Assembly (NCBI GenBank): GCA_030015575.1
Contig: JASDDO010000001.1
Coordinates: 138,527,988-138,591,987 of the forward strand
DNA from: Agapanthus africanus
Lineage: Eukaryota; Streptophyta; Magnoliopsida; Asparagales; Amaryllidaceae
Length of the DNA stretch: 64,000 bases
Direction: 5' to 3'
Part shown: positions 11,301 to 22,721 of the stretch, piece after piece
Position numbering within the stretch: position 1 is the first letter of the stretch
Layout of the letters: every line of letters starts with the position of its first letter
Position numbers and translations under genes: made by a program
The notes under the pieces: model-generated
The model's input: the letters and a program-made list of their open reading frames with translations, nothing else
Told to the model about the DNA's origin: nothing
Database searches by the model: none

Positions 11301-12110
11301 CCCTACGGTGAGTCTCCATATCGAGCATCGTATACAACCCACGGCCATAAAATAATTCACATCCTTCTCAGGTCCCATATGATGCGGTCGTTTAAAGAAA
11401 GTCGTGATCCACAACTGTTAGTGCGTTACCTTACGGGCCGCCTAAAAAAAAGGTGTGTCCACAAATGGAATGGGCACGGATGAAAACTCAAAAGGGCTCC
11501 GTGAGTAAAAATAGCAGGGCTACCGGCAAGCTTGTGAAAAACCGAGAGGGCGCAAACACATTAAAAGAAAGGAAAAGATGCACTTGCAAAGTCCTCACGA
11601 CTTTGTAAGAAGAAAACACCTGCGTGGGATCCTTACAACTCACAAAGATGCAACACAATTAGGAATCTATACGATTCCTAAGGAGAAAATGCACTTGTGA
11701 GATCCTTACGACCCGTAAGAAGAATATACCCTCTATAAAACCCTCACGACTTATAGAATTCAAAAGCCTTAACTAACAGGGATCTGGACCTGTTCTTAAG
11801 CCATCATAACCCCATAAATTTATGCCCTGTAGGCGGTCCAATATTGAGCCTTGTATACAATCCACGGGTGTAAATAAATATATTCTCGACCAAGTCCCAC
11901 CAAGAACGAGAAATATCATTCAAAATGTTAAATGACACTTTTGAGTCCTTACGACTTGGAAGAGAAAATACCATTTAGGAGTCCTCATGACTTCTAAGGA
12001 GGAAAAAACACCTATGAGATCACGATTCATAGGGAGAAATACCTTTATGAGACCCTTATGGCTCATAAACTCAAAAAGAATTAGTCTACATGATCCTAAC
12101 CCTGTTTGCT
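11301..12110 (+). repeat. Degenerate tandem repeats in Tat-F 3' region (first block)
   Basis: From about 11570 the theme 'gcacttgtgagatccttacga / cccgtaagaagaa' (two parts) recurs every 50-65 bp to 12100 with strong divergence. A longer motif ending GTATACAATCCACGGG, present at about 11299-11350 and 11824-11874, is also in the 5' LTR at 1403-1454 and at 12512-12560. No coding potential. Confidence 0.6.
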
Positions 12111-12500
12111 AAGCCACCTTTGTTCAAATTAACAAAGGAAAATGATAATTCGTTTCTGGCAATATTCAAGTTGCAGTAATGCTGATATCAAGTTTGATAT
12201 CAAATCCCAAGTTTCGGACTCGTAATAGAACTCAACGAATTGCAAAAAAAAAGCATATGAAATAGCCAAAATGATGGGGTAACTCGCAATAAAAATCAGC
12301 GAGTCACAAAAAATATGCATATTAAATAGCCGAAATGATGGGGCAACTCGTAATAAAAGGCAGCGAGTAAAAATAAAAAAAGTCAAAATGATTGGGCACC
12401 GTGAATAAATAGTCGAAATGATTGTGCAATCATGACTTTCGTGATATGAAAAGCTGAAATGATAGAGCTGTCGCAGATATTAAAAACTTTAAATAAAAAT
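12111..12500 (+). repeat. Degenerate tandem repeats in Tat-F 3' region (second block)
   Basis: The theme 'agccgaaatgatggggcaac / tcgtaataaaaggcagcgag' (two parts) occurs about four to five times between 12215 and 12470, each unit about 60-85 bp. It differs from the blocks on either side. Confidence 0.6.
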
Positions 12501-12599
12501 AAAAAATTTCCGTCCTACACGCATGTCAATACTGACTCTTATACAATCTACGGGCATAAACAGATTAAAATGAGCAATGTGCTCCACTGAATGCTACCA

Positions 12600-13499
12600 A
12601 GTAAAGAACGCTTCAGCAAAAATTCAAGTCTCAGCTGTACCATATAAGCTCAAAGACTACTGAGAGCTATTTCGTCCCCCGAAGGATTTAGTGGCAGCTT
12701 CTCAACCAAAGCAAAAGTGGAGTAATAGCAAAATCCTAGCTCCAGCTTGACTTTCCTTCTCGGTGTAGACGTGACATCAATAAGGACCTAAGGATTAAAT
12801 AAAAGTGGAGTGATGGCAAAATCCTAGCTGTAGATCTCAATGGTAACATTTACAGCCTGGAGATCATCCCAATGTTTTTCTCATGTCGGCAGGGTGTAGA
12901 TATAACATCAACAAAGACTAAAGGGTCAACTATATAAAAGTGGAGCAAAGGAAAAATCCTAGCTCCTAATCTTGTTGGCAACATCTACGACTTAGTGATC
13001 ATCTCGACGTTCCTTCTCGGTGCAGATGCAACGTCACCAAAGCAAGGTAATGGAATAATCCTAGCTTAGCTTGACGTTCTTCGCATTCCAGCAGGGTGCA
13101 GACACGACGTCAACATGGACTAAATGGTCAAATCAGAGACAGAGTAATGGAAAAATCCTAGCTCCAAGTCTCGATGGCAATGTATGCGGCCTAAAAACCA
13201 AATCGACGTCTCTATTACTCCAGCAGAGTACAGATGTGGTGTCAGTAAAGCTTTAAGGAGCCAAAGCAAAGTGGACTGACGATAAAATCCTAACTCCGGA
13301 TCTCGATGGAGATATGTACAGTATAGAGGTCATATGGATATCTACCCTTCTTCAGTGAAGGAGCAGCGCGACATCATCAAAGAAAAAGCGATGTAACGAT
13401 ATATTTCTAACTTCGGGTCTTGATGGCAAGTCTAAAGACCATTGGATGTCATCCCACCTCAGAAGGGTACAGTTATTGTAAGTAGATGGGGGTTAGGGT
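12600..13499 (+). repeat. About seven diverged 120-130 bp tandem units in Tat-F 3' region
   Basis: Each unit contains 'aagtggagtaatggaaaaat', 'cctagctcc', 'tctcgatggcaacatttac', a 'gatcat..cgacgttcct' part and 'gcagatgcaacgtcaacaaa' (variants). Copies are recognisable near 12715, 12800, 12940, 13040, 13140, 13270 and 13390. Hypervariable tandem arrays in the 3' region are a known trait of Tat/Ogre-type elements. The array is cut by Cop-G at 13500. Confidence 0.7.
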
Positions 13500-14223
13500 T
13501 GTAACAATCACGGCCACGGATGAATTTGGAAAACAACAATTTCACAAAGTATAACCCCAATTTATCACCAAGATCATCAAATACAATACAATGTGGAAAC
13601 TAGAAAAGAGAAAAGTTAAGGGAGCTACAACCTTTATAACATGTTCGGATAATCTCGGAAGACCCCTTCTAGACTCCGTGAGCTCCTGGATGCATAGGAA
13701 TGCTTACCGCCTCACCGTAGATGGTCCACGTTGAAAGCGGACTGCCCATGCTCTAACTCCGTCACCGGTCAGAGAAACTTCCTCCAGAGGCTAGCTAGAC
13801 TTAGAGGAAGACAATATGAACGATGGGTGTTCTATCTTTTTGTCACTCTCTCGCCATGGCTATACTTTCCATTAACAAAGAGAGCTTCAAGCTCTTGTGA
13901 AGAGGAAGAAGATGAAGTTTTGATGGTCAAGAAAAATAAATGAATTCTCATCACGTAATTTTTCCACCCATGTCATATATTAATATGACATTTATACTTT
14001 CCCATCCCCTCTCTCATGTGTGTTGTCACACATAAGAGAGAGAGTGGGCCCCACTATTTATTAAGTATAATAAATTAAATAATAATATATATACATTAAT
14101 ATATATATATATATATACATACATACATATATAAATGTATATTGATTTACACATAATATAAAATATATATTTACATACATATATAAATGTATATTGATTT
14201 ACACATAATATAAAATGGTGGGA

Positions 14224-14261
<38 letters not shown>

Positions 14262-15735
14262 TCCCACCATTTTATATTATGTGTAAATCAATATACATTT
14301 ATATATGTATGTAAAATGGTGGGAATTTATATATATATATATATATAATAAGTATTAGTACATGTATCCTATACACGTACACATTATGTATCACATACAC
14401 GAAATGCCATCAATATCTTCTCAGTATCATATACTGTAGAGAGTGTGTGCATCATATACACTATACTAGAAACCGCATCATCAATAGGGTTATCAAGTCA
14501 ACACTTGACTTGATATTCCGGCTTTTAAACCAGCTAATATAACAGTCGTCTGATTAAATGCGTATACCCATTATACATGTTTAATCAAACTCATGCACTT
14601 TTCTTTATACGCACGTCACATCGCATTTTGCCCGGGCAGGCACTTTCGTTGCTGGACTCTAAAAACCTGTCAATACGTTGGCAGTAGGTTATATAAGATT
14701 ATATCCGATTGAATCTGAAACATTTTCAGATTCAATCCCCTTTCAGGTTAACCTACAAACCCGTCAGTGGCACTAGCTGTACGTAACGGCTACCAATGTA
14801 AGAGCAGGATAAAGGCAGGTCGACGAGCGAATTCATCCGGACCCGACAAAGTCTATAAGTGACTGTCACCGTTTAGTCTCTTCGTCAAAGAGTATCGCAT
14901 ACCGGGTCTGGGTGGTGGAATCTGTCGGACCCCCAATAACCCGATAAGTCTTGCTAATAGAGGACTCATAATCAAAGAGATACAACTGGTAACACTTACT
15001 AGTTTATCTTTATTGCCGTGGCCATGGACTTCTGGCTATAGTCGTGTCCTGCACAGTACGAAATCGAATCCCAATACCGGCAGTGACGTATTCCCTTGAC
15101 CGCTTACTGCCTCCATGTGCTTCGGGACTATAACTAACTAAAACCTGTTTGCATGACTCAGTAGAGCAGTGGTAGGCTAGTAATCTAAGTACAGTGGGAA
15201 CACTCATAAGACACTATGGTGATCTTAGGTCTAGGGACTATCTTGTACTTATGTCACCATAGAACTGCTATCTGATATTGGTATAATACCAACTAGGAGT
15301 TTGCGGCGAGTCTATCTAGTATAACTCATCCAATAACCACTTGTATACTATCATCGATGTCAAACACCAATGGCTATGGGATCAGACATCGCCCAATACA
15401 GGGGCATGAAACGTATACACTAATCTAAACTGGAGTACCGATGCCCAGTCTTGATACACCTACGACTAAGGACATTTAAGGATGTGCTTATAAACTGCCA
15501 GGCCCTACTAGTTGATCCTTATCACAATCCTGGTAGTCAAGCAAAGATCCTAAGGGCTTTATCTATTGTATTATCGATACGTGATAACTAGTAACACGTA
15601 TACACATGACAGATAAAAACAAACCAGATAGCATACTAGCATTGAGTAAGATTGTTCTCTTTATAGATCCTCATGAATTCAGTAATTGCATTTCTACAAT
15701 TACGATAATTACCTTTAGGGCACCTATATTCAACA
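13500..15735 (-). repeat. Cop-G 3' LTR
   Basis: Begins TGTAACAATCACGG and ends TATATTCAACA on the plus strand. Shared blocks with Cop-D LTRs include 'cctaagggctttatc', 'ctatctgatattggtataat', 'gatgtcaaacaccaatggct' and the 70-bp core near 14620-14690. It contains the palindrome at 14171-14314 and (TA)n runs, neither of which is in the Cop-D LTRs. Confidence 0.75.
14171..14314. repeat. 144-bp near-perfect palindrome with (TA)n centre
   Basis: The left arm (14171-14242), with ACATACATATATAAATGTAT, TTGATTTACACATAATATAA and AATGGTGGGAATTAATATAT, is mirrored base for base by the right arm (14243-14314). A partial direct copy lies just upstream (about 14119-14160), and TAAAATGGTGGGAATT recurs just downstream at about 14312. 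It could be a foldback (MITE-like) insertion or a slippage-generated inverted duplication. Confidence 0.85.
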
Positions 15736-16580
15736 ATCTCCCACCTGCACTCAAGGCCAATTATTGGGGTATTGCATACACACATCTCATGTGCTACTTC
15801 ATACACACATCTCATATGCTACTGCATACCCAACTTCTGTACTAACAGTTTCGTAAACTGTGTTTGAGAAATACCTCAGTGAGTGGATTCTCTATAATGT
15901 TTCTAACTATATCTTTCTGAATCTCAACTTTGCGGAGATCAACTGTTTCCCGAAATGAGCGATACTTACGTTAGAATATTATTTGGATAGTTGATGGGAC
16001 CTTGTTCATAAATGAACATATTTATCCAACCAAATACTTATGATGTATCCTCTGCTGATTCACAATCAGCATCAAGCGCTGCGACTACCCCAGTATCCCG
16101 CTTGGAACTCTTCCAATATACTGCTCCTCAAAATAGGGTAAACTAATGACCCGTGACAGATATTCTGTCATCCTTGTCACCTCGGATGCCGGAATCGATA
16201 ATCGCCTCCTGAAGGAGTCTTTCATACCATACACCAAGAACATCTCATATGTTCTTAACTTCTTCCTATATTTCTCTAGAATTGGACTAATATCTGCATG
16301 CTACACTAAGTGTGAAGGCATCATCTGGTTCGGTATATAAATCGCATGATTGACCTCGCTGCCGAAGCATGTCAAATGTCATTCATACGAGTTTCTCTCT
16401 TTATCAGTCTCGAAAGACATCATTTTAGAGAGAGTGACCCCATTACCTGCGGGTACATTACCTCGCTAAGAGTCATCCATTTTAAACCCTTTAGAATGGT
16501 GTCAATATACCTGAATTGGGATAATCCCAAAACCCTTATCAGGTCTAACTCTATAGACCTAGTCACCAGTGTTCCTTCAT
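15736..16580 (-). pseudogene. Cop-G pol end: degenerate copia RNase H
   Basis: Reading the minus strand from 16580, fragments resembling the copia pol C-terminus appear across several frames: DDRISVTG / YFTLF / GAVYWKSSKRDTGV near 16070-16170. This matches the usual 'GY.FTL.GGAV.WKSSKQ.TVA' RNase H start. Downstream fragments fit the HLIRE region loosely. The purine tract GGTGGGAGAT and the LTR follow. Heavily mutated; no open frame above 60 codons on this strand. Confidence 0.55.
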
Positions 16581-16610
16581 AAAAAAAAGGGAGAAAGAAA
16601 AAAGAAGCGA
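16581..16610 (+). other. Purine-rich tract before Tat-F 3' LTR (possible PPT)
   Basis: Thirty bases almost free of pyrimidines (AAAAAAAAGGGAGAAAGAAA and onward), about ten bases before the TG at 16621 taken as the LTR start. Plus-strand cDNA synthesis of LTR elements starts at such a tract. It could instead partly belong to the edge of Cop-G. Confidence 0.5.
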
Positions 16611-16675
16611 ATTCCTTCCATGTGCAAAGTACGTGAGCATTCTGGCTTTAAAGGGAATTAAAACCCACAGTTAGG

Positions 16676-17035
16676 TCCCACGTATTAAACACGTGAGCGC
16701 TCATATCCAAAGCATATGGGTGCTGAACATAAATAACCAAGGGCCAAAAGGACCCCACGTGTTAAACACATGAGTGCTCATATGCAAACCGTATGAGCAC
16801 TGAAAATAAGTAATTAAAGGGCCAAAAAGACCCTACATGTTAAACACGTGAGCACTTATATGCTTTGCAAAGCATATAAGTGCTGAGAGTAAGTAACAAA
16901 AACCCAAATAGGCCACACATGTTAAACACGTGAGCGCTCATATGGCGCTTATATGCAAGGCATATGAGCGCTGAATATAAACAGGTTAAAACCCATACTG
17001 GGGGTCATATATTAAACACGTGAGCACAAAGTTTT
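16676..17035 (+). repeat. U3 array of CACGTG plus CATATG palindromes in Tat-F 3' LTR
   Basis: Five to six units of about 75-90 bp, near 16676, 16755, 16828, 16910 and 17003, with a partial unit at 16618. Each has an inverted pair CACGTGTTAAACACGTG followed by a second inverted pair GCTCATATGCAAAGCATATG. It lies upstream of the TATA box at 17406 and so in U3. It differs in unit length and spacer from the 664-1026 array. Confidence 0.8.
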
Positions 17036-17405
17036 GAAGCGTTAGCTTTAGATAAAATTAAATTTATTATAGAATTAAATTTTATTTAGAAAAATATCCC
17101 CCCTCCCCCGATCTTTCCAAAACGAGAAAGATTTGTCTCTGTTAAAAAGAGAACCTTTAGATTCAAAATCCAACGGTGATTATAATATCATCGACTAAAT
17201 CAGAAAATTAAATCAATTTCTTTGTTAGGAAAGTATTTTCCTAATCTTCTTAAAAGAAAGAAAATATATTCTGTTAAACAAACAATCATTAGATCAAAAA
17301 TCCAACAGTAGATAAAATTCCCCGAATAATTTTTGAGACCGATTAAATCAATTTGTATCTCTCAATGAGAGATTTTCTGAAAACTGATCAACATTTTGCA
17401 ATACC

Positions 17406-17415
17406 TATATAAAGG
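17406..17415 (+). promoter_or_regulatory. TATA box of Tat-F 3' LTR
   Basis: TATATAAAGG followed by ACCCAAGACTTCAAA, matching 94-102 of the 5' LTR. Confidence 0.7.
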
Positions 17416-18425
17416 ACCCAAGACTTCAAATCTCACACATACATATAGAGAGAGACCCCCCACAAACATTGGCAGCTACAACCGAGAATTCAATTCTCTT
17501 ACTAAAAAAAAGTCCTTGTTGCTCTCAAAACCGTAGGTAAAGTAAACAATGATCAAAATGTCTCTTTTTCCTAACATATAAAAATACAAGGGTTTAACCC
17601 TCCAAAAAGAACTTAGTTCTTTCTCTGAATTTGAGATCCACTTGGCAAACCTCCCATAAGTTGAGAATTTAATTCTCATCGGGAACATCTTGTTCTTGAG
17701 AATAAAAAATTCAAGGGAGAACAATGGAAGAAAGGACATGGAGAAGATGGAGTTTATACTCCAGGAACTTAGTTCCCTCATTGTTCATCACGAAAAACTG
17801 TATTTCAATACCGCTAATTCATTATCAATTTAGTGATATATCGGTACTATTAATTTGTGTCTGCTCAATAAGTACAGGATACGGGTATCCGTGAAAAAAC
17901 ACTGGAAACATACTTAAATGCACGAATACGACATTTGTGAGCTGACACTGCAACCGGAATGGAAAACCTATCATTATTCAAGAAGATTTTTCATAACAAT
18001 TCAAGTGTACAAACATTTTATCTAAGGTAGTCCAACATGATGCAACTTGTATAAGTGTGAACACATATTTTGGCTCATGGGACAGCTTGATGCAAGTGGG
18101 CAAGTGTATTGTGTAAGTGGGCATGGGTCATGAGTGAAGAGATAAAGTTGTGATGTGATGGTTTAAAACTAGACAATTTCCCTCCAAATCTATAGATTAA
18201 AACTCAAGTGTTTATAAAAGAATCAAATAATGCTAGAGAGACAGTGGAGAGGACTTGAGATCACCACACAACGACGGGCCCCACTGGCCGCCGAAAAACT
18301 GCCAGAAATGGCCTATTTCCCGCTACGGGCGGTCCCACTTGAGCTTCTTGCTTCCAATTTTCTTCTGGTCATTCCAAGTTGTCACATCATCTCAAATTTA
18401 TTGTTTGTTTTTGTTGATGAAGTGC

Positions 18426-18434
18426 CTATATATA
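18426..18434 (+). promoter_or_regulatory. TATA box of Ath-A 5' LTR
   Basis: CTATATATA in the context GAAGTGCCTATATATACCAG, repeated at 28305-28314 in the 3' LTR. Confidence 0.6.
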
Positions 18435-19265
18435 CCAGAACAGAGAGCAAGCTTCGGAGCGATACTTGATAACACTTCACTTCATTTTCATCCTTACATT
18501 TCGTAATTTTTGTTTAACTCTTTGTACATAGTAGTTAGTTGGCTTGAGTTCCTTGCCTTCTCCTGATCTTGCAAGCTCTTCAATGTGCTTGTAAGTTTAT
18601 GTTTTGGTTATTGAACTCATAGTTTGTACCATGACTTGAAGAATTAATGAAGTTTTAGTTTATTTGCATTTGGTTCAATTGGTTCCTAGTATCTTCTTAC
18701 TTTCTTTACTAGCACTTACTTACTTGCAATTTCCTTTTCTTGCTCTTTACTTATTTGTGATGTTTTCTTTGATCTTTTCTTTCTTGTGTTTTCTTTTGAT
18801 CTTTGTGATGGCTTGTGAATAGTTGATCTTGTTAGGGAATGAGAGGTGATGTTTAAGTTAGGTTTCTCTTTATAATTTCCTTTTCTCTTTAACTTACATA
18901 TTGAACTTTGTCCAAACCTCACGCAAGTGCTCCGTTAGGCACCCTACCCTACCACAGTATTGGTGATTCTTAAACGTGACCGGTTGCATTTGGTTTGGCA
19001 GGAGGTGAAAGTTAAGAGATAAGAATGGAAGGACAAGGGTCAATAAGTTGGATTTCGCAAATTCTCTGCTTAAGCATCTTAATCCACGTTGTTACCGATT
19101 ACCTTAGCGTCAATAGTCAAGTGAGGCACAAAGCAAAGCATCGGATTTTCCTAACTTAACCTAACCTATCTCAATCCCTAACAAGCGTTATTTTGCATAT
19201 ACAAAATACATAAGTTAGAATCGAACAATTCGGAGCTTTGGCTTAACTCGTGAGAACAAGAACCT

Positions 19266-21469
19266 TGTAGGGTTCCTAGGCACACTAGTGAGGTCTCACA
19301 AGGCATCGAACATGCCAAATTAAAATTTTAACGGTGCCGAGAAACCCGACTACGGATCGTTTGCTAGAAAACTAGGCGAAAAAGCTAACTAGTTAACACT
19401 TAACTATGAGAATCGGAAATACAACCTTTGTAGATCCGGTGCTCCACCTCCATAGCTCCGCAACGAAGTCCTCTCCGCTGTCCAAAAAGAATCCGGGCTC
19501 TAGCGTCGACTTCATCGGAGAATAAGCGAGCTAGGTCGTCGATGTCCATGCCGAAGATGATCTACGTCGAAGCATCGCAAGATCAAGCTCACACTTCACC
19601 AAGTCAAGAAACTTGTGAAGGAAACACACTCTACTACTTGGCAAGAGGTAGAGGATGAAGAAATAGGAAGTGGGTAGACTTTAGAATTGGATTTCTCACT
19701 CAAATCATCTATCCACCATTGATGACCTCAAGCTTCTTCAATGAAGAAGAAGATGAAGAAGATGAATATTGTTATGATAAGAATAATAGAATAGAAAATA
19801 AAATCCATTCTTATCATAATATTAACCTTAGTTTAGTGTAGAGAATGGACCATGGTTAGATATGATGGTTAGGGTTAAGGAAGAGATAAGAATGGTTGAC
19901 TTGATCAAAGTTTCAAGAAACTTCAACATAAAACAAAATAAGCCACCATCCTTAAATAATTTCCAAAATGAATATATATAAATAAATGAATAAGATAATC
20001 AAAACCCTAATCATTAAGTAAACCATGGTTTAATCTTTACACTTAACCAAGTTAATATGCATCATCAAACATGATACAAACATGTGCATAAAAGTATATC
20101 ACATATACAACTTGCACAATCCAAGTGAGAAAATCCATTTAAAGTGAACCATTACTAGTTAATGCAAAGTAATATATCAAATATATAATTATACATTAAA
20201 TCATTAAATCAACACTTGATTCAATGATCCGGTCATGTCGCACACAACCGACTAGTATACAATGTATCGGCTTATCGAATCAACGCTTGAATCGATAACT
20301 AGGTTATATCGCATACAACCACTCGATACATTCATCGCGAGAATGTAATACGGTATCACATACACGCATTATTCTCGGTCCCGCACATATCTCATATGCG
20401 CTCCTATTTCGTTTCGCTTGAGCCAGGAAACCTCTGTGTAGGACTCTAAAGACTCGTCAATACGCCGGCAGCAGGCGATGATCATATCAAACACCCACAA
20501 GCCGCAAGCGGTCTGCTAAACGTAACGGCCACCCGGGTATTGAGCGATCAGAAGATCGACGAGCAAGCCCGCTCACACTCCTGCGAATCCGACCAGTAAC
20601 ACTACCGTACAGTCCGGTCTGATCGTCTGATATGTCGTATATCTCGCCTAGGGGTGGTAAACGTCAGACCCCAATAGCTCAATAAGTCGTGTCGATATGA
20701 GGTCTATAACTGTTCGAGAAACTACTGGTAACACTTACCAGTAAATCTCAGCAACCCTGGCCAGGGATTTCCTGTTATAGCCAATCGGACACAGCGCAAC
20801 ATCAACCCCCTATACCGGGAGAGACGAATCCCCTCCTATCGCTCATTGCTTCCATGTGACTCGGGACTGTACCCAAAAACCACCGTTTTGCACGCCCTCT
20901 TGGACGTGGTAAGATGGAAATCAAAGCACAGTGGGAACCACACAAGACTCTATGACGATCTCGGGTCAACAGACTACTCTGTACCAGTGTCACCAGAGAA
21001 CTGCCATCTGACGTGAGGTATAATACCATCTGGGAGTTCTCGGCGAGTCCGTCCAGTGTACCCAGTCTCTACTGAGCACCCGTATATCATCTCTGATGTC
21101 AAACACCAATGGATATGGGATCATCCATCGCCCATCTTTATGGGTCGAGAAGGTATACGCTAGTCTACTCTGGTATATCGATGCCCCGTCTCGATACACC
21201 CACGACTAGGGACTTTGAAGGATGTACTTATGGACTACCATGTCCCCACTAGTATGATCCGCATCATAGTCCAGGTAGTCAAGCACACATCCTAAGGGCT
21301 TTACCAACATGTAACAGAGAGACAATCAGTATACACGTTAAGGTAAAGTTCAACCAGATAGCATACTATCATGTCGAGCAAGAAAGTCCTCCCTATATAT
21401 GTCCCAGCATCCACTACAATATACATCCTATGTACAGTAATGGACTCTAGGGCATACATATTACTAACA
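19266..21469 (-). repeat. Cop-S: solo copia LTR (2204 bp) with TSD AACCT
   Basis: A complete LTR of the Cop-D family on the minus strand: on the plus strand it starts TGTAGGGTTCCTAGGCAC and ends GCATACATATTACTAACA. AACCT flanks it at 19261-19265 and 21470-21474. No internal sequence remains, so it arose by recombination between two LTRs of a full element. It splits the Ath-A 5' LTR, whose sequence resumes exactly at the duplication. Confidence 0.9.
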
Positions 21470-21592
21470 AACCTAAGATGTACCATCTGCCTGCGAACGA
21501 CCCATACTCATCACGGTTAGCTATATGCGACGTTATCTTGATTGCGGTTACTTTAGAACTTAGTACAACCCTTAAAATCCTAATCAATCAAA

Positions 21593-21610
21593 TGGCGTCG
21601 TTGCCGAAAA
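21593..21610 (+). other. Primer binding site of Ath-A
   Basis: TGGCGTCGTTGCCGAAAA, two bases after the LTR end. The intact form in Ath-C (TGGCACCGTTGCCGGGGA) is almost fully complementary to the 3' end of plant tRNA-Asp, as in Athila elements. This copy has several substitutions. Confidence 0.8.
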
Positions 21611-22721
21611 GACGGTAACGTTTTTATTCTTGTTATTTCGGGTAATCTTTGTTTATTTGGTTTATAAAACTAACACTATTCTAAAAAACGAAACTAAAAA
21701 TCAAAAAAGAAATTCAAAAACTAAAACAAAAATTAACACTTTCTAACTGTTGTTCTCTGATATTTTGATCTGTTAACACTATGAGATTAATTAAAGAAGT
21801 TAAACTATAAGAGGGGAAATTATTAGAACATAGAGAACACTGTACAAACTTGGAGCCACAAATCTTCAATTTGATCATCGGTTTTTACCATTTTCCTACT
21901 ACCAGCGGCTAGATCTTCATTGAATGCTCCAAAATTTTGCCGTAGGCTCATGTGTTCAATTATTATCCCATTTTTATAGTTTGATTTTCATAATTTTGTA
22001 TGTGCAGGAGTTTAGGTACTTATATCGTTTTATTGCACTAAATATCCATTTTTCCGACATTTTCAGATTTTAAGGAATTGCGAACTGCGATCGTGCGGAG
22101 CAAAGTGTATATTCAAGGCCAAGGCGATAATGAAGTACAGTGCCAAAGATCTGGCCCGCGCAAGCGAACTTTCCAAGCTAATCGGATTCAATTCAACGGG
22201 GGTTTCTTAATCCAAAAAAAATCGGTACGTATTTCTTAACACCTTCTTTCCCAAATCCGATGCGTCCGCTATTCTATCTTTGCAGGATTTTTTGCAAGTT
22301 TACTGCCAAACGATAAAACAACTAACCCGTATTTGTTGTAGCGCCGCGTTTAAACTTAAAAAATGATTGTTTGATGTTTCGAACTTTTTCATTGATTGTG
22401 CATTGCATCCATTAATATAGATTTAAGGGCAAGCAAACCCCACAATATACGGTAAAGGATTTTATCATCTTTTCCGTGGCCCACAAATCATGAAATCAAG
22501 CATATCTCACCCGCACAAATTTTAAAAGAAACTAGAGTTTAATCCTTTAAGGACTTCACGCACATTAGGAGAAGTTAACCATGTTTAGAACACCGTTTAA
22601 CGTTATATCGTTCACGGGGTGTCTAGGAAAGTGTTCACGGATCAATCGCGAAAAGAGAAAGGATTATTCTAATTAAGGAACTTCACGAAAACGTTGGAAA
22701 ATCTCCCTTTTTCTCTTGACT

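Larger units (their letters stand above)
13500..16580 (-). mobile_element. Cop-G: truncated Ty1/copia element (3' LTR plus pol end)
   Basis: On the minus strand, a degenerate copia RNase H is followed by a purine tract (GGTGGGAGAT) and a 3' LTR of 2236 bp with TG...CA ends. The LTR aligns with the Cop-D/Cop-S LTR family over much of its length but is strongly diverged. The other LTR and most of the interior are missing. Inserted in the Tat-F 3' region; the left flank is AGGGT but no matching right duplication was found, as expected for a truncated copy. Confidence 0.75.
1..17781 (+). mobile_element. Tat-F: degenerate Tat-lineage Ty3/gypsy element
   Basis: Order seen: partial 5' LTR, primer site, gag, protease, RT, RNase H, second RNase H, integrase, tandem-repeat 3' region, 3' LTR. 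The additional RNase H after the RT-RNase H block, and a protease with VDNGS rather than DTG/DSG, are characters of the Tat lineage (relatives include Ogre, Retand, RIRE2 and Grande). The left end lies outside the window. Cop-G interrupts it at 13500-16580, and Ath-A is inserted in its 3' LTR at 17782. Every coding domain has stops or frameshifts, so it is long dead. As host of all the other insertions it is the oldest element here. Confidence 0.85.
16621..17781 (+). repeat. Tat-F 3' LTR (cut by Ath-A)
   Basis: Positions 17280-17781 align with window positions 1-560 of the 5' LTR, including the TATA box and the 'acttagttctttctc' blocks. The start at TG 16621 is inferred from the purine tract. 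The element Ath-A begins at 17782 and the rest of this LTR is outside the window. Confidence 0.65.
17782..21590 (+). repeat. Ath-A 5' LTR, interrupted by Cop-S
   Basis: Starts TGTTCATCACGAAAAACTG and ends TAATCAATCA just before the primer site. Without Cop-S and one target duplication it is about 1600 bp. Its last 100 bp (cccatactcatcacggttag, then tcttgattgcggt) match the ends of the Ath-C, Ath-E and Ath-H LTRs. Confidence 0.85.

Noticed and set aside
13500..16580. A 5-bp target duplication for Cop-G
   Set aside because: AGGGT at the left has no exact partner at the right end near 16580; the similar AGGGA there could be chance.
18230..18506. Two overlapping frames of about 80 codons in the Ath-A LTR
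   Set aside because: They span the TATA box and are broken in the 3' LTR copy, so they are chance frames in a promoter region.
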